Assembly: GCF_042408815.1 (NCBI RefSeq)
Contig: NZ_JBHOQR010000002.1
Coordinates: 1 to 64,000, forward strand
Length of the DNA stretch: 64,000 bases
Source of the DNA: Thermoflexus sp042408815
Lineage (GTDB): Bacteria; Chloroflexota; Anaerolineae; Thermoflexales; Thermoflexaceae
Reading direction: 5' to 3'
Translations under genes and position numbers: made by a program
Shown here: positions 54,006 to 62,250 of the stretch, in pieces
Layout: every line of letters starts with the position of its first letter
How positions within the stretch are numbered: position 1 is the stretch's first letter
The notes under the pieces: generated by a model
Told to the model about the DNA's origin: nothing
Database searches by the model: none
What the model saw: the letters and a program-made list of their open reading frames with translations, nothing else

Positions 54006-54485
54006 ATGACCACACTACGAAAAGGCGATCGCGCCCCTCTCCTGATCGGCCTCACCCTGGATGGACAGCCTTACCTGGAACAGCCAGAAGGCTCTCTAGC
54101 TGTTCTAGTCTTCTTCAAAGAATCATGCCCAACCTGCCGCCTGATCCTGCCCCGCCTGGAGAACCTGCACCGCGCCTATCCCTCATCCGAATGGCGATTG
54201 CTGGGAATCGGCCAGGATCCCCTTCCCATCCTCCAAAACCTCGTCCGAGAGCTCGATTTATCCTTTCCCATCCTGGCAGATCACCACTTCGCCAGCTCCA
54301 CTGCCTACCACTTGACTCACGTGCCTACCACTTTCGTAATCGATCCTCAGGGTCAGATCCTCCACATCACAATAGGCTTCGCCCGGGACGATCTGGAAGC
54401 GATTTCCCACCAGATCGCTCGGAAACTCAATGTTCCCCCTCATCCTATCACCCATGATCAAGATCCTCTCTTTCAACCCGGCTGA
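54006..54485 (+). CDS. Thioredoxin-fold (redoxin/TlpA-like) protein
   Basis: 159 residues with no signal peptide. The redox motif is CPTC in VFFKESCPTCRLILP near residue 40, and the cis-Pro segment is HVPTTFVIDPQGQI. It resembles the AhpC/TSA-redoxin branch; the two-cysteine motif suggests disulfide exchange rather than a 1-Cys peroxidase. AAGGAGG lies just before the ATG. It is close behind glcD and may be co-transcribed. Confidence 0.82.
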   Translation: MTTLRKGDRAPLLIGLTLDGQPYLEQPEGSLAVLVFFKESCPTCRLILPRLENLHRAYPSSEWRLLGIGQDPLPILQNLVRELDLSFPILADHHFASSTAYHLTHVPTTFVIDPQGQILHITIGFARDDLEAISHQIARKLNVPPHPITHDQDPLFQPG

Positions 54486-54619
54486 GTCTCTGCCCACCTG
54501 GAGCCTCGGTGAGACTCCACCAGAAACCTCTGCAACCCAGCAAATCACAAAGGGGACCAGAGCTACAATATAGATTACGGAAACAAGCCCAACAGCCCAA
54601 GGAGGGATAGATCCCAGCA

Positions 54620-55033
54620 ATGCCAGCAATGAAAGCATCTACCCGAGAACAACGTCTGAATCTATTCGCTCAATATCTTCAGGAACTACGGAGTGCACCC
54701 CCCGGAAGCGTTGTCGTCTTTGAAATCCCAGGGCGCCCTCTGGCATACGTCCAGTTTGAACGAACACCAGAAGGTTTGAAAGGCGAAGTCTGCAGTGGAG
54801 ATTGGGGACCTCGCCGCAAGGCCCGCCCACTCTCGGCCGCCATGTTAAACCGCCTGCGCGCCATGGGATGGCAAATCCCTCCACACCTTCGGGAAAACAA
54901 CCCGAGCAAAACTTTCACCGAGGAAAACCTTCTTACCATCGCTGAGGAAATCGAACGAATCTTCTTGGAAATCTTCCTATCCCCACACGACTACACCGTG
55001 CGAACAGAAGGAGTGCTTCGGATCCGAGAATAA
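54620..55033 (+). CDS. Protein of unknown function (possible YbjN/TY-Chap-like fold)
   Basis: 137 residues, soluble, no signal peptide. The first part has VVVFEIPGRPLAYVQFER and GWQIPPHLREN; the second part is a helix with NLLTIAEEIERIFLEIFL. The alternation of a small beta sheet with a final helix recalls the YbjN/type-III-chaperone-like proteins, but this is only a guess from pattern. AAGGAGGG lies about 13 nt before the ATG; a second ATG four codons in is possible. The 134 bases before it show no gene, though TACAAT at 54563-54568 could be a -10. Confidence 0.6.
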   Translation: MPAMKASTREQRLNLFAQYLQELRSAPPGSVVVFEIPGRPLAYVQFERTPEGLKGEVCSGDWGPRRKARPLSAAMLNRLRAMGWQIPPHLRENNPSKTFTEENLLTIAEEIERIFLEIFLSPHDYTVRTEGVLRIRE

Positions 55034-55131
55034 CCATCCACTTTCCCGCAGAAAGCCACTATGTAGGACAGGGTAGGGGATATCCTCACCATTACACCTT
55101 CCCACAAACCCAGGGATCAGGAGGAACACCC

Positions 55132-55821
55132 ATGCGCATCCTGGTTGTGATGGCTCACCCGGATGATCCCGAATTCGCCGCAGGAGGTACCATCGCCCGA
55201 TGGGTACGGGAAGGACACGAGGTCATCTACTGCCTTGCCACACGGGGTGAAAAAGGGAGCGATGATCCCACCATGACCCCTGAACGGCTTGCCGCTATCC
55301 GTGAACATGAACAACGCCAGGCTGCCACCGTGCTGGGAGTACGCGAGGTTATCTTCCTGAACTATACCGACGGCACCCTGGAACCCCATCTCAACCTGCG
55401 GCGGGATATCGTGCGCATCATCCGCCAACACCGCCCTGACATCGTGGTCACCATGGATCCGCAAACCCTCATCCGAGGCAATCGCTATATCAACCACAAT
55501 GACCATCGGGCCATCGGACTGGCCACCCTGGACGCAATCTTCCCAGCCGCGGGAAACCCGATGTATTTCCCAGAACTGCTCCAGGAGGGCCTGGAACCTC
55601 ATCGGGTTCGGGAGGTCTATCTCTCCACCACCGAATACGCCAACCACTGGGTGGACATCACGGATGTCTTCGCACTGAAGATGGCTGCCCTCCGGTGCCA
55701 TGCCAGTCAGATCCGCGACCCCATGGTCCTGGAACAGCGACTGCGAGAACGACTCCGACACTCGATCGACGGCCGGGAAATCCTTGCTGAAAGCTTCCGA
55801 CGCATCATCCTGGAAGGATAG
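55132..55821 (+). CDS. PIG-L (LmbE-like) family deacetylase
   Basis: 229 residues. The zinc motif is MAHPDDPEFAAGG (HPDDE-type, here with PE) and the third metal ligand is in INHNDHRAIGLA. TRGEKGSDDP, VFLNYTDG-like and IVVTMDPQTLI match the family. Members remove N-acetyl groups from GlcNAc-containing lipids or bacillithiol/mycothiol precursors. AGGAGGAACACCC precedes the ATG. The threonine-synthase-like gene begins 12 nt after it. Confidence 0.9.
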   Translation: MRILVVMAHPDDPEFAAGGTIARWVREGHEVIYCLATRGEKGSDDPTMTPERLAAIREHEQRQAATVLGVREVIFLNYTDGTLEPHLNLRRDIVRIIRQHRPDIVVTMDPQTLIRGNRYINHNDHRAIGLATLDAIFPAAGNPMYFPELLQEGLEPHRVREVYLSTTEYANHWVDITDVFALKMAALRCHASQIRDPMVLEQRLRERLRHSIDGREILAESFRRIILEG

Positions 55822-55833
55822 GGAGCCTCACCC

Positions 55834-56919
55834 ATGTGGACCGTCCGGTGCGCCCGTTGTGGCCAGACCACTCCCTATTCCCTCGACCAATGGCGCTGCC
55901 CCTGCGGCGGGCCGTGGGAGCCCCCCCGCCCGCTCCCCTTCGATCATCGGGCCATCCGCCCTCGCCAGCCCGGGATCTGGCGCTACGCGGAACTGTGGCC
56001 CTTCCAGCGGGATCCCGTCACCATGGGAGAGGGATGGACCCCCCTCATCCCACTGTCCTCAATTGAGCCACGACTGTGGGCCAAACTGGATTACATAATG
56101 CCCACGGGATCCTATAAAGATCGAGGCACCGCCACCGGTTTGAGTGCCCTGCGGGAGTTAGGAGCCCGCCATGTAATGGATGACTCCTCCGGGAATGCAG
56201 GCGCCTCGCTGGCTGCCTACGCCGCCCGCGCGGGCCTTCAGGCCACCCTCTTCGTGCCTGCCCATGCCGCTCCCGTCAAGAAAGCCCAAATACGCATAAC
56301 AGGCGCCCATCTGGTCGAAGTCCCCGGACCTCGCGCTCAAGCCACCACCACGCTCATGCAGGCCTTAGAGCAAGGTGGGATTTATGCCAGCCATGTCTAC
56401 AATCCCTTCACCATGCTGGGTTTGGCCGCCGCCGCATGGGAAATCTGGGAGCAACTGGGCCGAGCCCCGGACGCTGTGATCACCCCCCTGGGACACGGAA
56501 TGCTCTTTCTAGGCCTTTTCCTGGGTTTTGAAGCGCTCCAAGCCGCCGGCTACATCGATCAACTCCCCCGGCTCTACGGCGTCCAGGTCACTGCCTGCGC
56601 ACCCCTGGCCCAGGCCTTCGCCACAGGTCTGGAGACACCCGCTCCCGTCGAAGAAAGGGAAACTATCGCTGAAGGCGTGCGCATCGCCACACCCCCCCGT
56701 GGCCCGGAAATCTTGCAAGTCGCCCGGATCACCGGAGGCGCCATCCTGGCTGTCTCCGAATCGGAAATCCGAATCGCCCAGGAATCTCTTGCCCGGCATG
56801 GATTGTTTGTAGAGCCTACAGGTGCCCTGGCCATGACGATCTGGCCGCAAGTCCTTCGGGAAACCGATCACACGATCGTGCTGATGCTTACCGGGAGCGG
56901 GCTAAAGAGCCCCAGTTAA
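55834..56919 (+). CDS. thrC: Threonine-synthase-like PLP enzyme
   Basis: 361 residues of the fold-type II PLP family. A small N-terminal zinc-ribbon-like piece (CARCGQTT then CPCGG) precedes GEGWTPLIPL. The PLP lysine is in PTGSYKDRGTATG and the phosphate-binding loop is DDSSGNAGASLAAYAARAG. LTGSGLKSPS closes the protein as in threonine synthase. Threonine synthase converts O-phosphohomoserine to threonine; other members of the group deaminate or replace beta groups, so the assignment is not certain. It is closely linked to the PIG-L gene. Confidence 0.78.
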   Translation: MWTVRCARCGQTTPYSLDQWRCPCGGPWEPPRPLPFDHRAIRPRQPGIWRYAELWPFQRDPVTMGEGWTPLIPLSSIEPRLWAKLDYIMPTGSYKDRGTATGLSALRELGARHVMDDSSGNAGASLAAYAARAGLQATLFVPAHAAPVKKAQIRITGAHLVEVPGPRAQATTTLMQALEQGGIYASHVYNPFTMLGLAAAAWEIWEQLGRAPDAVITPLGHGMLFLGLFLGFEALQAAGYIDQLPRLYGVQVTACAPLAQAFATGLETPAPVEERETIAEGVRIATPPRGPEILQVARITGGAILAVSESEIRIAQESLARHGLFVEPTGALAMTIWPQVLRETDHTIVLMLTGSGLKSPS

Positions 56920-57106
56920 ATCTTCAGACAGGACCTTACAGCAACAGTATGGGAGAGCAGCGCCTCCCGGCTGGCCCAGCCCAGGAATCTCTTGAGCCAA
57001 GAACCATGGACTACGGGAATTTACCCCCCATTTCCACAAACCTCTTCCTGCTATCATGACTACATGGAAAGAAACCACCCCATCTCCTAAACCAGGGATC
57101 AACCGG

Positions 57107-57817
57107 ATGGAGCCCCATTCCACTCATTCCTGGATCACGATGAAAGACCTCCCGGAGAGCGAGCGGCCACGGGAACGGCTGACCCGGCACGGGGCTGGAG
57201 CGCTTTCAACCGCAGAGCTGCTGGCAATCCTGCTTCGAACCGGCCGGCGCGGAGAGAATGCCCTGCAATTGGCCCATCGAGTGCTTCAGATCTGCGGAGG
57301 GCTAGCCGGTCTGGCCCGAACACCCATCCCCGAGCTGGCCCAGATCCCAGGCATTGGCCTGGCCAAGGCCGCCCAGATCCAGGCCGCCCTGGAACTGGGA
57401 CGCCGGGTCGCGACCGCCACGCCCGGGGAACGCCCTCAGGTGCGCTCCGCGCACGACGCCTACCTTCTGGTAGCCGACATGGCAGACCTAGAGCAGGAAA
57501 CCCTCCGAGTCCTCCTACTAGACACACGGGGAAAAATCCTCGCCATCCCTACCATCTATGTGGGGAACGTCAACACCACCCTGGTACGACCCGCAGAGAT
57601 CTTCCGAGAAGCCATCCGACGCAACGCCGTTTCCCTCATCATCACCCACAATCACCCTTCCGGAGATCCCACTCCATCCCCAGAAGACATTGCGCTTACC
57701 CGAGATCTGGTGGCCGCCGGCCAGCTACTGGGGATCCGAGTGTTAGATCATTTGATCATCGGCCGCGGTCAATACACTAGCCTAAGAGAACACGGAGTCG
57801 CCTTCCCCGCACCATAG
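57107..57817 (+). CDS. radC: RadC/JAB-domain protein
   Basis: About 236 residues from ATG 57107; ATG 57056 and ATG 57140 are alternatives with no better ribosome site. An N-terminal helix-hairpin-helix region has LSTAELLAILLRTG and IPGIGLAKAAQIQAALELG. The C-terminal JAB/MPN domain has the metal motif HNHPSGDPTPSPED and VLDHLIIGRGQYTSLRE. The RadC family is common, but its function in DNA repair is doubtful. A bidirectional terminator follows. Confidence 0.93.
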   Translation: MEPHSTHSWITMKDLPESERPRERLTRHGAGALSTAELLAILLRTGRRGENALQLAHRVLQICGGLAGLARTPIPELAQIPGIGLAKAAQIQAALELGRRVATATPGERPQVRSAHDAYLLVADMADLEQETLRVLLLDTRGKILAIPTIYVGNVNTTLVRPAEIFREAIRRNAVSLIITHNHPSGDPTPSPEDIALTRDLVAAGQLLGIRVLDHLIIGRGQYTSLREHGVAFPAP

Positions 57818-57831
57818 CACTCGGAAAAAGA

Positions 57832-57860
57832 GAGGCAGGGCGCCCAAAGCACCCTGCCTC
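57832..57860. terminator. Bidirectional terminator between radC and ppdK
   Basis: GAGGCAGGG (57832-57840) and CCCTGCCTC (57852-57860) form a perfect 9-bp stem with an 11-nt loop. On the minus strand the hairpin is followed by TCTTTTTCC, a good intrinsic terminator for ppdK. On the plus strand CCATCTTTG follows, weaker but usable for radC. Confidence 0.8.
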
Positions 57861-57897
57861 CCATCTTTGCCCAACTCAAGAGAGAAGGGAAAGACCC

Positions 57898-60846
57898 TTA
57901 GCGGGTTTCGATCCGCGCCGCCCGCTCTTTTAGAGCCGCTTGGGCCGCCGCCAGACGCGCCACTGGAACACGGTACGGAGAAGCACTGACATAGTTCAGC
58001 CCGATCTCATGACAGAACTCAATCGAAGAAGGATCCCCACCGTGCTCCCCGCAGATGCCCACCTCCAGATCCGGCCGGGTGCGACGGCCTTCCTCCACGG
58101 CCATCCGCATCAGCCGGCCCACCCCTTTGCGATCCAGGACCTGGAAGGGATTCTCCGGGAGGATCTTCTCCTCCAGATAGCGCAGCAGGAACTTCCCCTC
58201 CGCATCATCGCGGCTGATGGCCCACACGGTCTGGGTCAGATCATTGGTGCCGAAGGAAAAGAACTCAGCGACCTGAGCGATCTCGCCCGCCAGCAAGGCC
58301 GCCCGCGGGACCTCAATCATGGTCCCAAACTTATATTCGATCTCCACCCCCTCCCGAGCCATCACATCCCGAGCCACCTCATCCACGATCTCTCGGACAA
58401 TCTGAAGCTCCTTCACATCGGCACTGAGGGGAATCATGATCTCCGGCTTCGGGGTAATGCCCTGTCGCTTGACATTGCAGGCGGCTTCGAAGATCGCCCG
58501 GACCTGGAGGCGGATGATATCCGGATAGAGGATACCCAAGCGGATGCCCCGCAGACCCAGCATGGGATTCATCTCCCGCAAAGCGTTGACCACCCGCAGG
58601 AGCGCCTCCTTCTCGGCAAGCTCCTCCTCCATCTGCTTGAGAGACTTCTCACCTTTGCGTGGGCGATAGCCCTTGATCCGGCGACGTTCCTCAAGGCGAG
58701 CTCGCAGCTCCACCACCTCCGCCAGAAGCTCCTCATAACGCGGCAGAAACTCATGCATGGGCGGGTCGATCAGCCGGATGATGACCGGCAACCCGTCCAT
58801 GGCCTCGAAGAGCCCCTCGAAGTCCTTCCGCTGGACCGGCAACAGACGATCGAGGGCCTTGCGATAAGCCCGGACAGCTTTCGAGGTCCGAACGGCTCGC
58901 TCCGCCTCGCGAAGGGCCTTCTGAGCCTTGGGATCATCAGGCCGGATCCGAACGGCCTGCTGCGCCGCCCGCAACTGATCCATCAGGCGCTGGGCCTCGG
59001 GGGCATTGAGAATCAGCTGGCGCACATAGGGCAGGCGATCGGTCTCGAAAAACATGTGCTCGGTGCGGGCCAAGCCGATGCCCTCAGCGCCGAATTCCCG
59101 GGCCTTGCGGGCATCCCGTGGGTAATCCGCATTGGCCCAGACCTGGAGGCGGCGGAACTCATCGGCCCAGGAGAGCAATTCCACCAGCTCTCGTTCCTCC
59201 GCCAGATTGGGATCGATGGTAGGGATCCGGCCAGCGAAGACCTCACCGGTAGAGCCGTCAATGGAGATGAAATCACCCTCCCGGATCACCCGGCCGTTGA
59301 CGGAGAACTGCTTACGCTCCAGGTCGATCTGCAACGTCTCACAACCCACCACCGCCGGCTTGCCCAGGCCACGAGCCACCACCGCCGCATGGGAGGTCGC
59401 CCCGCCACGCTGGGTGAGGATGCCGCAAGCGACGATCATCCCGTGCACATCATCCGGCGTGGTCTCGGGGCGGACTAGGATCACCGGGCGGCCTTCCCGA
59501 CCCCAGGCCTCAGCCGTATCCGCATCGAAGACTGCATGGCCGGTAGCCGCGCCCGGGGAGGCATTGAGGCCCCGCGCCAACAGCTCGCCCTTCTCACGGG
59601 CCTGCTCCTTCGCCTTCTCATCGAAACGCGGAAGAAGCAGCTGGTTGATCTGATCAGGCTCCACCCGCATCACCGCTTCCTCTTTGGTGATGAGCCCCTC
59701 GTGGACCATGTCCACAGCGATCTTGACAGCAGCCTTGGCCGTACGCTTACCGGTACGGGTCTGGAGCATCCAGAGCCGCCCGCGCTCAATGGTGAACTCC
59801 AGGTCCTGGACATCCCGGTAGTGGCGCTCCAGCAGGGCCGCCACCTCCAGGAACTGGCGGTAGGTTTCCGGCATCAGCTCCTCGAGGCTCGGATACCGCA
59901 GACGACGCTCCTCCTCGGAAATCCCATGCTCCCGAGCCCACTCCTGAGAGGCCTTCTTCGTAATCTTGAGGGGCGTGCGGATGCCGGCCACCACATCCTC
60001 CCCCTGAGCATTGGGGAGATACTCCCCGTAGAGCTCCTTCTCCCCGGTGGCCGGGTTGCGGGTGAAGGCCACACCAGTGGCTGAGTCGAAGCCCATGTTG
60101 CCGAAAACCATGGTCTGGACATTGCACGCGGTGCCCAGGTCATGCGGGATCTTATAGAAGTTGCGGTAATCCACCGCCCGCTTGCCGAACCAGGAGTCGA
60201 ACACGGCCCGGATCGCCTGACGGAGCTGCTCCAGGGGATCTTGAGGGAATTCCTCCTCCAGCTCCTGGCGATAAAGGGCCTTGAAGTCTTCGACGATATC
60301 CCGAAGCATATCCGCTGTGAGATCCGTATCCTGCTTGCCCTTCGTCTTCGCCTTGTAGCGATCCAGGATGCGCTCGAATTGCTCGCCAGGGATTCCCTTC
60401 ACAATGCGCCCAAACATCTGGATGAGCCGGCGGTAAGCATCGTAGGCAAAACGTTCGTCGCCGGTCTGGGCAATCAGACCTTGCACGGTCTCATTCGTGA
60501 GACCCACATTGAGGACCGTATCCATCATCCCCGGCATGGAGAACTTGGCACCCGAGCGGACCGAGACCAGGAGAGGATTGCGAGGATCGCCAAAACGACG
60601 ACCGACTTTCTCCTCCACCCGATGGAGCGCTTCCAGAACCTGTTCCCACATGCCCTCGGGGAACTGCTTCCCCGCCGCAAAGTAGGCATTGCAAGCCTCG
60701 GTCGTGATCGTAAATCCCGGGGGAACGGGAAGACCTGCTCCAGCCATCTCCGCCAGCCCCGCACCCTTGCCGCCGAGGAGATCCCGACGGCGCTCCGCCG
60801 GGATCTCCCGATAGCCCTCTTCAAAGAGGTAAACCCACTTCTTCAT
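57898..60846 (-). CDS. ppdK: Pyruvate, phosphate dikinase
   Basis: 982 residues, longer than the usual 870 to 900. The nucleotide-binding domain has GGKGAGLAEMAGAGLPVPPGF and LVSVRSGAKFSMPGMMDTVLNVG. The phospho-carrier His (near residue 486) is in LTQRGGATSHAAVVARGLGKPAV. The C-terminal PEP barrel has EGIGLARTEHMFF, EMNPMLGLRGIRLG, SFGTNDLTQT and GICGEHGGDP. It interconverts pyruvate, ATP and phosphate with PEP, AMP and PPi. The extra length comes from charged helical insertions (AAQQAVRIRPDD to VRAYRKALDRL, and RARLEERRRIKGYRPRKGE) within the PEP domain. AAGGGAG precedes the ATG. Confidence 0.96.
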   Translation of the reverse strand: MKKWVYLFEEGYREIPAERRRDLLGGKGAGLAEMAGAGLPVPPGFTITTEACNAYFAAGKQFPEGMWEQVLEALHRVEEKVGRRFGDPRNPLLVSVRSGAKFSMPGMMDTVLNVGLTNETVQGLIAQTGDERFAYDAYRRLIQMFGRIVKGIPGEQFERILDRYKAKTKGKQDTDLTADMLRDIVEDFKALYRQELEEEFPQDPLEQLRQAIRAVFDSWFGKRAVDYRNFYKIPHDLGTACNVQTMVFGNMGFDSATGVAFTRNPATGEKELYGEYLPNAQGEDVVAGIRTPLKITKKASQEWAREHGISEEERRLRYPSLEELMPETYRQFLEVAALLERHYRDVQDLEFTIERGRLWMLQTRTGKRTAKAAVKIAVDMVHEGLITKEEAVMRVEPDQINQLLLPRFDEKAKEQAREKGELLARGLNASPGAATGHAVFDADTAEAWGREGRPVILVRPETTPDDVHGMIVACGILTQRGGATSHAAVVARGLGKPAVVGCETLQIDLERKQFSVNGRVIREGDFISIDGSTGEVFAGRIPTIDPNLAEERELVELLSWADEFRRLQVWANADYPRDARKAREFGAEGIGLARTEHMFFETDRLPYVRQLILNAPEAQRLMDQLRAAQQAVRIRPDDPKAQKALREAERAVRTSKAVRAYRKALDRLLPVQRKDFEGLFEAMDGLPVIIRLIDPPMHEFLPRYEELLAEVVELRARLEERRRIKGYRPRKGEKSLKQMEEELAEKEALLRVVNALREMNPMLGLRGIRLGILYPDIIRLQVRAIFEAACNVKRQGITPKPEIMIPLSADVKELQIVREIVDEVARDVMAREGVEIEYKFGTMIEVPRAALLAGEIAQVAEFFSFGTNDLTQTVWAISRDDAEGKFLLRYLEEKILPENPFQVLDRKGVGRLMRMAVEEGRRTRPDLEVGICGEHGGDPSSIEFCHEIGLNYVSASPYRVPVARLAAAQAALKERAARIETR

Positions 60847-61013
60847 CTCCCTTCCTCCCGTGATGATGAATGGGGAAAAGAGGAAACGCCGGAAACAAGC
60901 CTCTGGAGGAGATGATAGAACGCACGCTGGGTTTCCGCAACCGGACCACTCCTTCCTTCGCCGAGATCGATGATCAGAATTTCTTCAACGAGGGCCAGCT
61001 TGCCGAGGTCCAT
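60843..61013 (-). CDS. Possible small protein coupled to ppdK
   Basis: A 56-codon frame begins MDLGKLALVEEILIIDLGEG and ends at a TGA that overlaps the ppdK ATG as ATGA (60843-60846). The coupling is typical of real operon partners, and the first 20 residues read as a plausible strand-helix. No family was recognised, the start lacks a clear ribosome site, and the frame can be extended to 61079. It may be chance. Confidence 0.3.
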   Translation of the reverse strand: MDLGKLALVEEILIIDLGEGRSGPVAETQRAFYHLLQRLVSGVSSFPHSSSREEGR

Positions 61014-61028
61014 GGGTCGGGCTGTAAT
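61000..61028 (+). promoter_or_regulatory. Possible promoter of the DUF2029-like gene
   Basis: TTGCCG (61000-61005), a 17-bp spacer and TGTAAT (61023-61028). A shifted -10 (TAATAT, 61025-61030) is also possible with a 19-bp spacer. The start codon of the downstream gene is about 30 nt from the expected transcription start. Confidence 0.4.
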
Positions 61029-61065
61029 ATAGTCGAAGGAACTGTAGGGGTCAGAATCACCAGCA

Positions 61066-62250
61066 ATGAAGCGCATCAATCGTGTGGAGCTCCTCAGCCA
61101 AATTGCTCTCGCTCTCTTCTATATGGCTGCAGCGACATGGATCCTCCGGCACCATTCCCCCATTGATTACCCTCCTTACGCAATGGCAGCTTGGGGATTC
61201 CGAGGTGGGGAAAACGTCTACCAGTGGGGCGAAGCCGACTATGCGCGGGCTGCCGCCGCTCTGGGGTTCGAGCGCTACACGATACCCTATCGCTACCCCC
61301 CATTCACCGCGCTGGTGGTTCTCCCCACGCTGGCATTTCCTGATCGAGGGTTGGGGCTGTGGGTTGCCCTTCAGGCCACATGCGCACTGCTGACGGCAGA
61401 AGCCACGGCACGCCTCTTCGGGCAGCCTCATCGTCCCCAACAGCGGGCGCTGATCCGGATGAGCGTCGGGCTCTTCCCACCGTTCCTGGTGAGCCTCTAC
61501 GCTGGCCAGGTCAATCCCATGGTCGCTCTGCTCGTCGTTCTCGCCCTCCAGGCGATCCAACAGGGACATGAGGGGAGGGGAGGGTTCCTGCTGGGGATGA
61601 GCCTGATGTTGAAGCCCCTGGCCATCGGAGTGGCTGGCCTCCTGCTCTGGGAGGGCCGATGGCGAGCACTGAGGGGGCTGGCGCTGGGGATCACCCTCGC
61701 CATGGGCGCAAGCGCCATGATCTTCGGCCCGCCCGCCCTGGGATTCCTTCAAGCGCCAATGGCCAGCGGCGGCGGCGCGTATCCGCCTGCCCAGAACTTG
61801 CCCTCCATGGCCATCCGCTGGTTGACCCACCACCCCTACGGATTCGCGCTGATAGATGCGCCCATCGCCGCCCGATGGATCGGTGGGGTCATGGCCGGCG
61901 GGATCGTTCTCCTCACCCTGGCCGGACTGGGACGGCCCGGAACGCCCCGGGAGCCCTTTGCAGACCGATCCGCATGGACAACGGCGGCCATCTTCCTGGC
62001 CAACCCGGGGACATGGTATCATCACGGCGTCATGCTCAGCCTGGCCCTCGGCGCACTGTTCCGCCAGGCCGGCCAGCGCTCCCGGATCTGGCATGCCGCC
62101 CTGGCCATGAGCACCGGTGCCATCACCCTCTGGGGAGTAGCCTGGCATGCCTTCATCGGGTGGACACCTCTGCTGGACATGGGAACGCTGGGCGCACTGG
62201 GGCTATGGATTCTGCTGGCCTATGAGCTATGGGGGAAACAATCCACATGA
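61066..62250 (+). CDS. DUF2029/GT87-like membrane glycosyltransferase
   Basis: 394 residues with about ten membrane segments. The pattern DYPPYAMAAWGFRGGENVY, IPYRYPPFTALVVLP, PPFLVSLYAGQVNPMVALL and KPLAIGVAGLLLW is that of the DUF2029 (GT87) family. Actinobacterial members are polyprenyl-phosphate-dependent mannosyltransferases. The first outside loop contains an Asp-Tyr-Ala segment where catalytic Asp residues are expected. Its stop overlaps the next ATG as ATGA, so the two membrane proteins are made together. Confidence 0.83.
   Translation: MKRINRVELLSQIALALFYMAAATWILRHHSPIDYPPYAMAAWGFRGGENVYQWGEADYARAAAALGFERYTIPYRYPPFTALVVLPTLAFPDRGLGLWVALQATCALLTAEATARLFGQPHRPQQRALIRMSVGLFPPFLVSLYAGQVNPMVALLVVLALQAIQQGHEGRGGFLLGMSLMLKPLAIGVAGLLLWEGRWRALRGLALGITLAMGASAMIFGPPALGFLQAPMASGGGAYPPAQNLPSMAIRWLTHHPYGFALIDAPIAARWIGGVMAGGIVLLTLAGLGRPGTPREPFADRSAWTTAAIFLANPGTWYHHGVMLSLALGALFRQAGQRSRIWHAALAMSTGAITLWGVAWHAFIGWTPLLDMGTLGALGLWILLAYELWGKQST

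Noticed and set aside
54480..54638. A hydrophobic minus-strand frame (MLSLLALLGSIPPWAVGLVS) between the redoxin and the unknown gene
   Set aside because: It looks like a small membrane protein, but it runs on far into the antisense of the redoxin gene, has no ribosome site, and has no homologue I recognise.
57940..59478. A 512-codon open frame on the plus strand inside ppdK
   Set aside because: It is antisense to strongly conserved PPDK sequence and shows no motif; it is a by-product of the codon use of ppdK.
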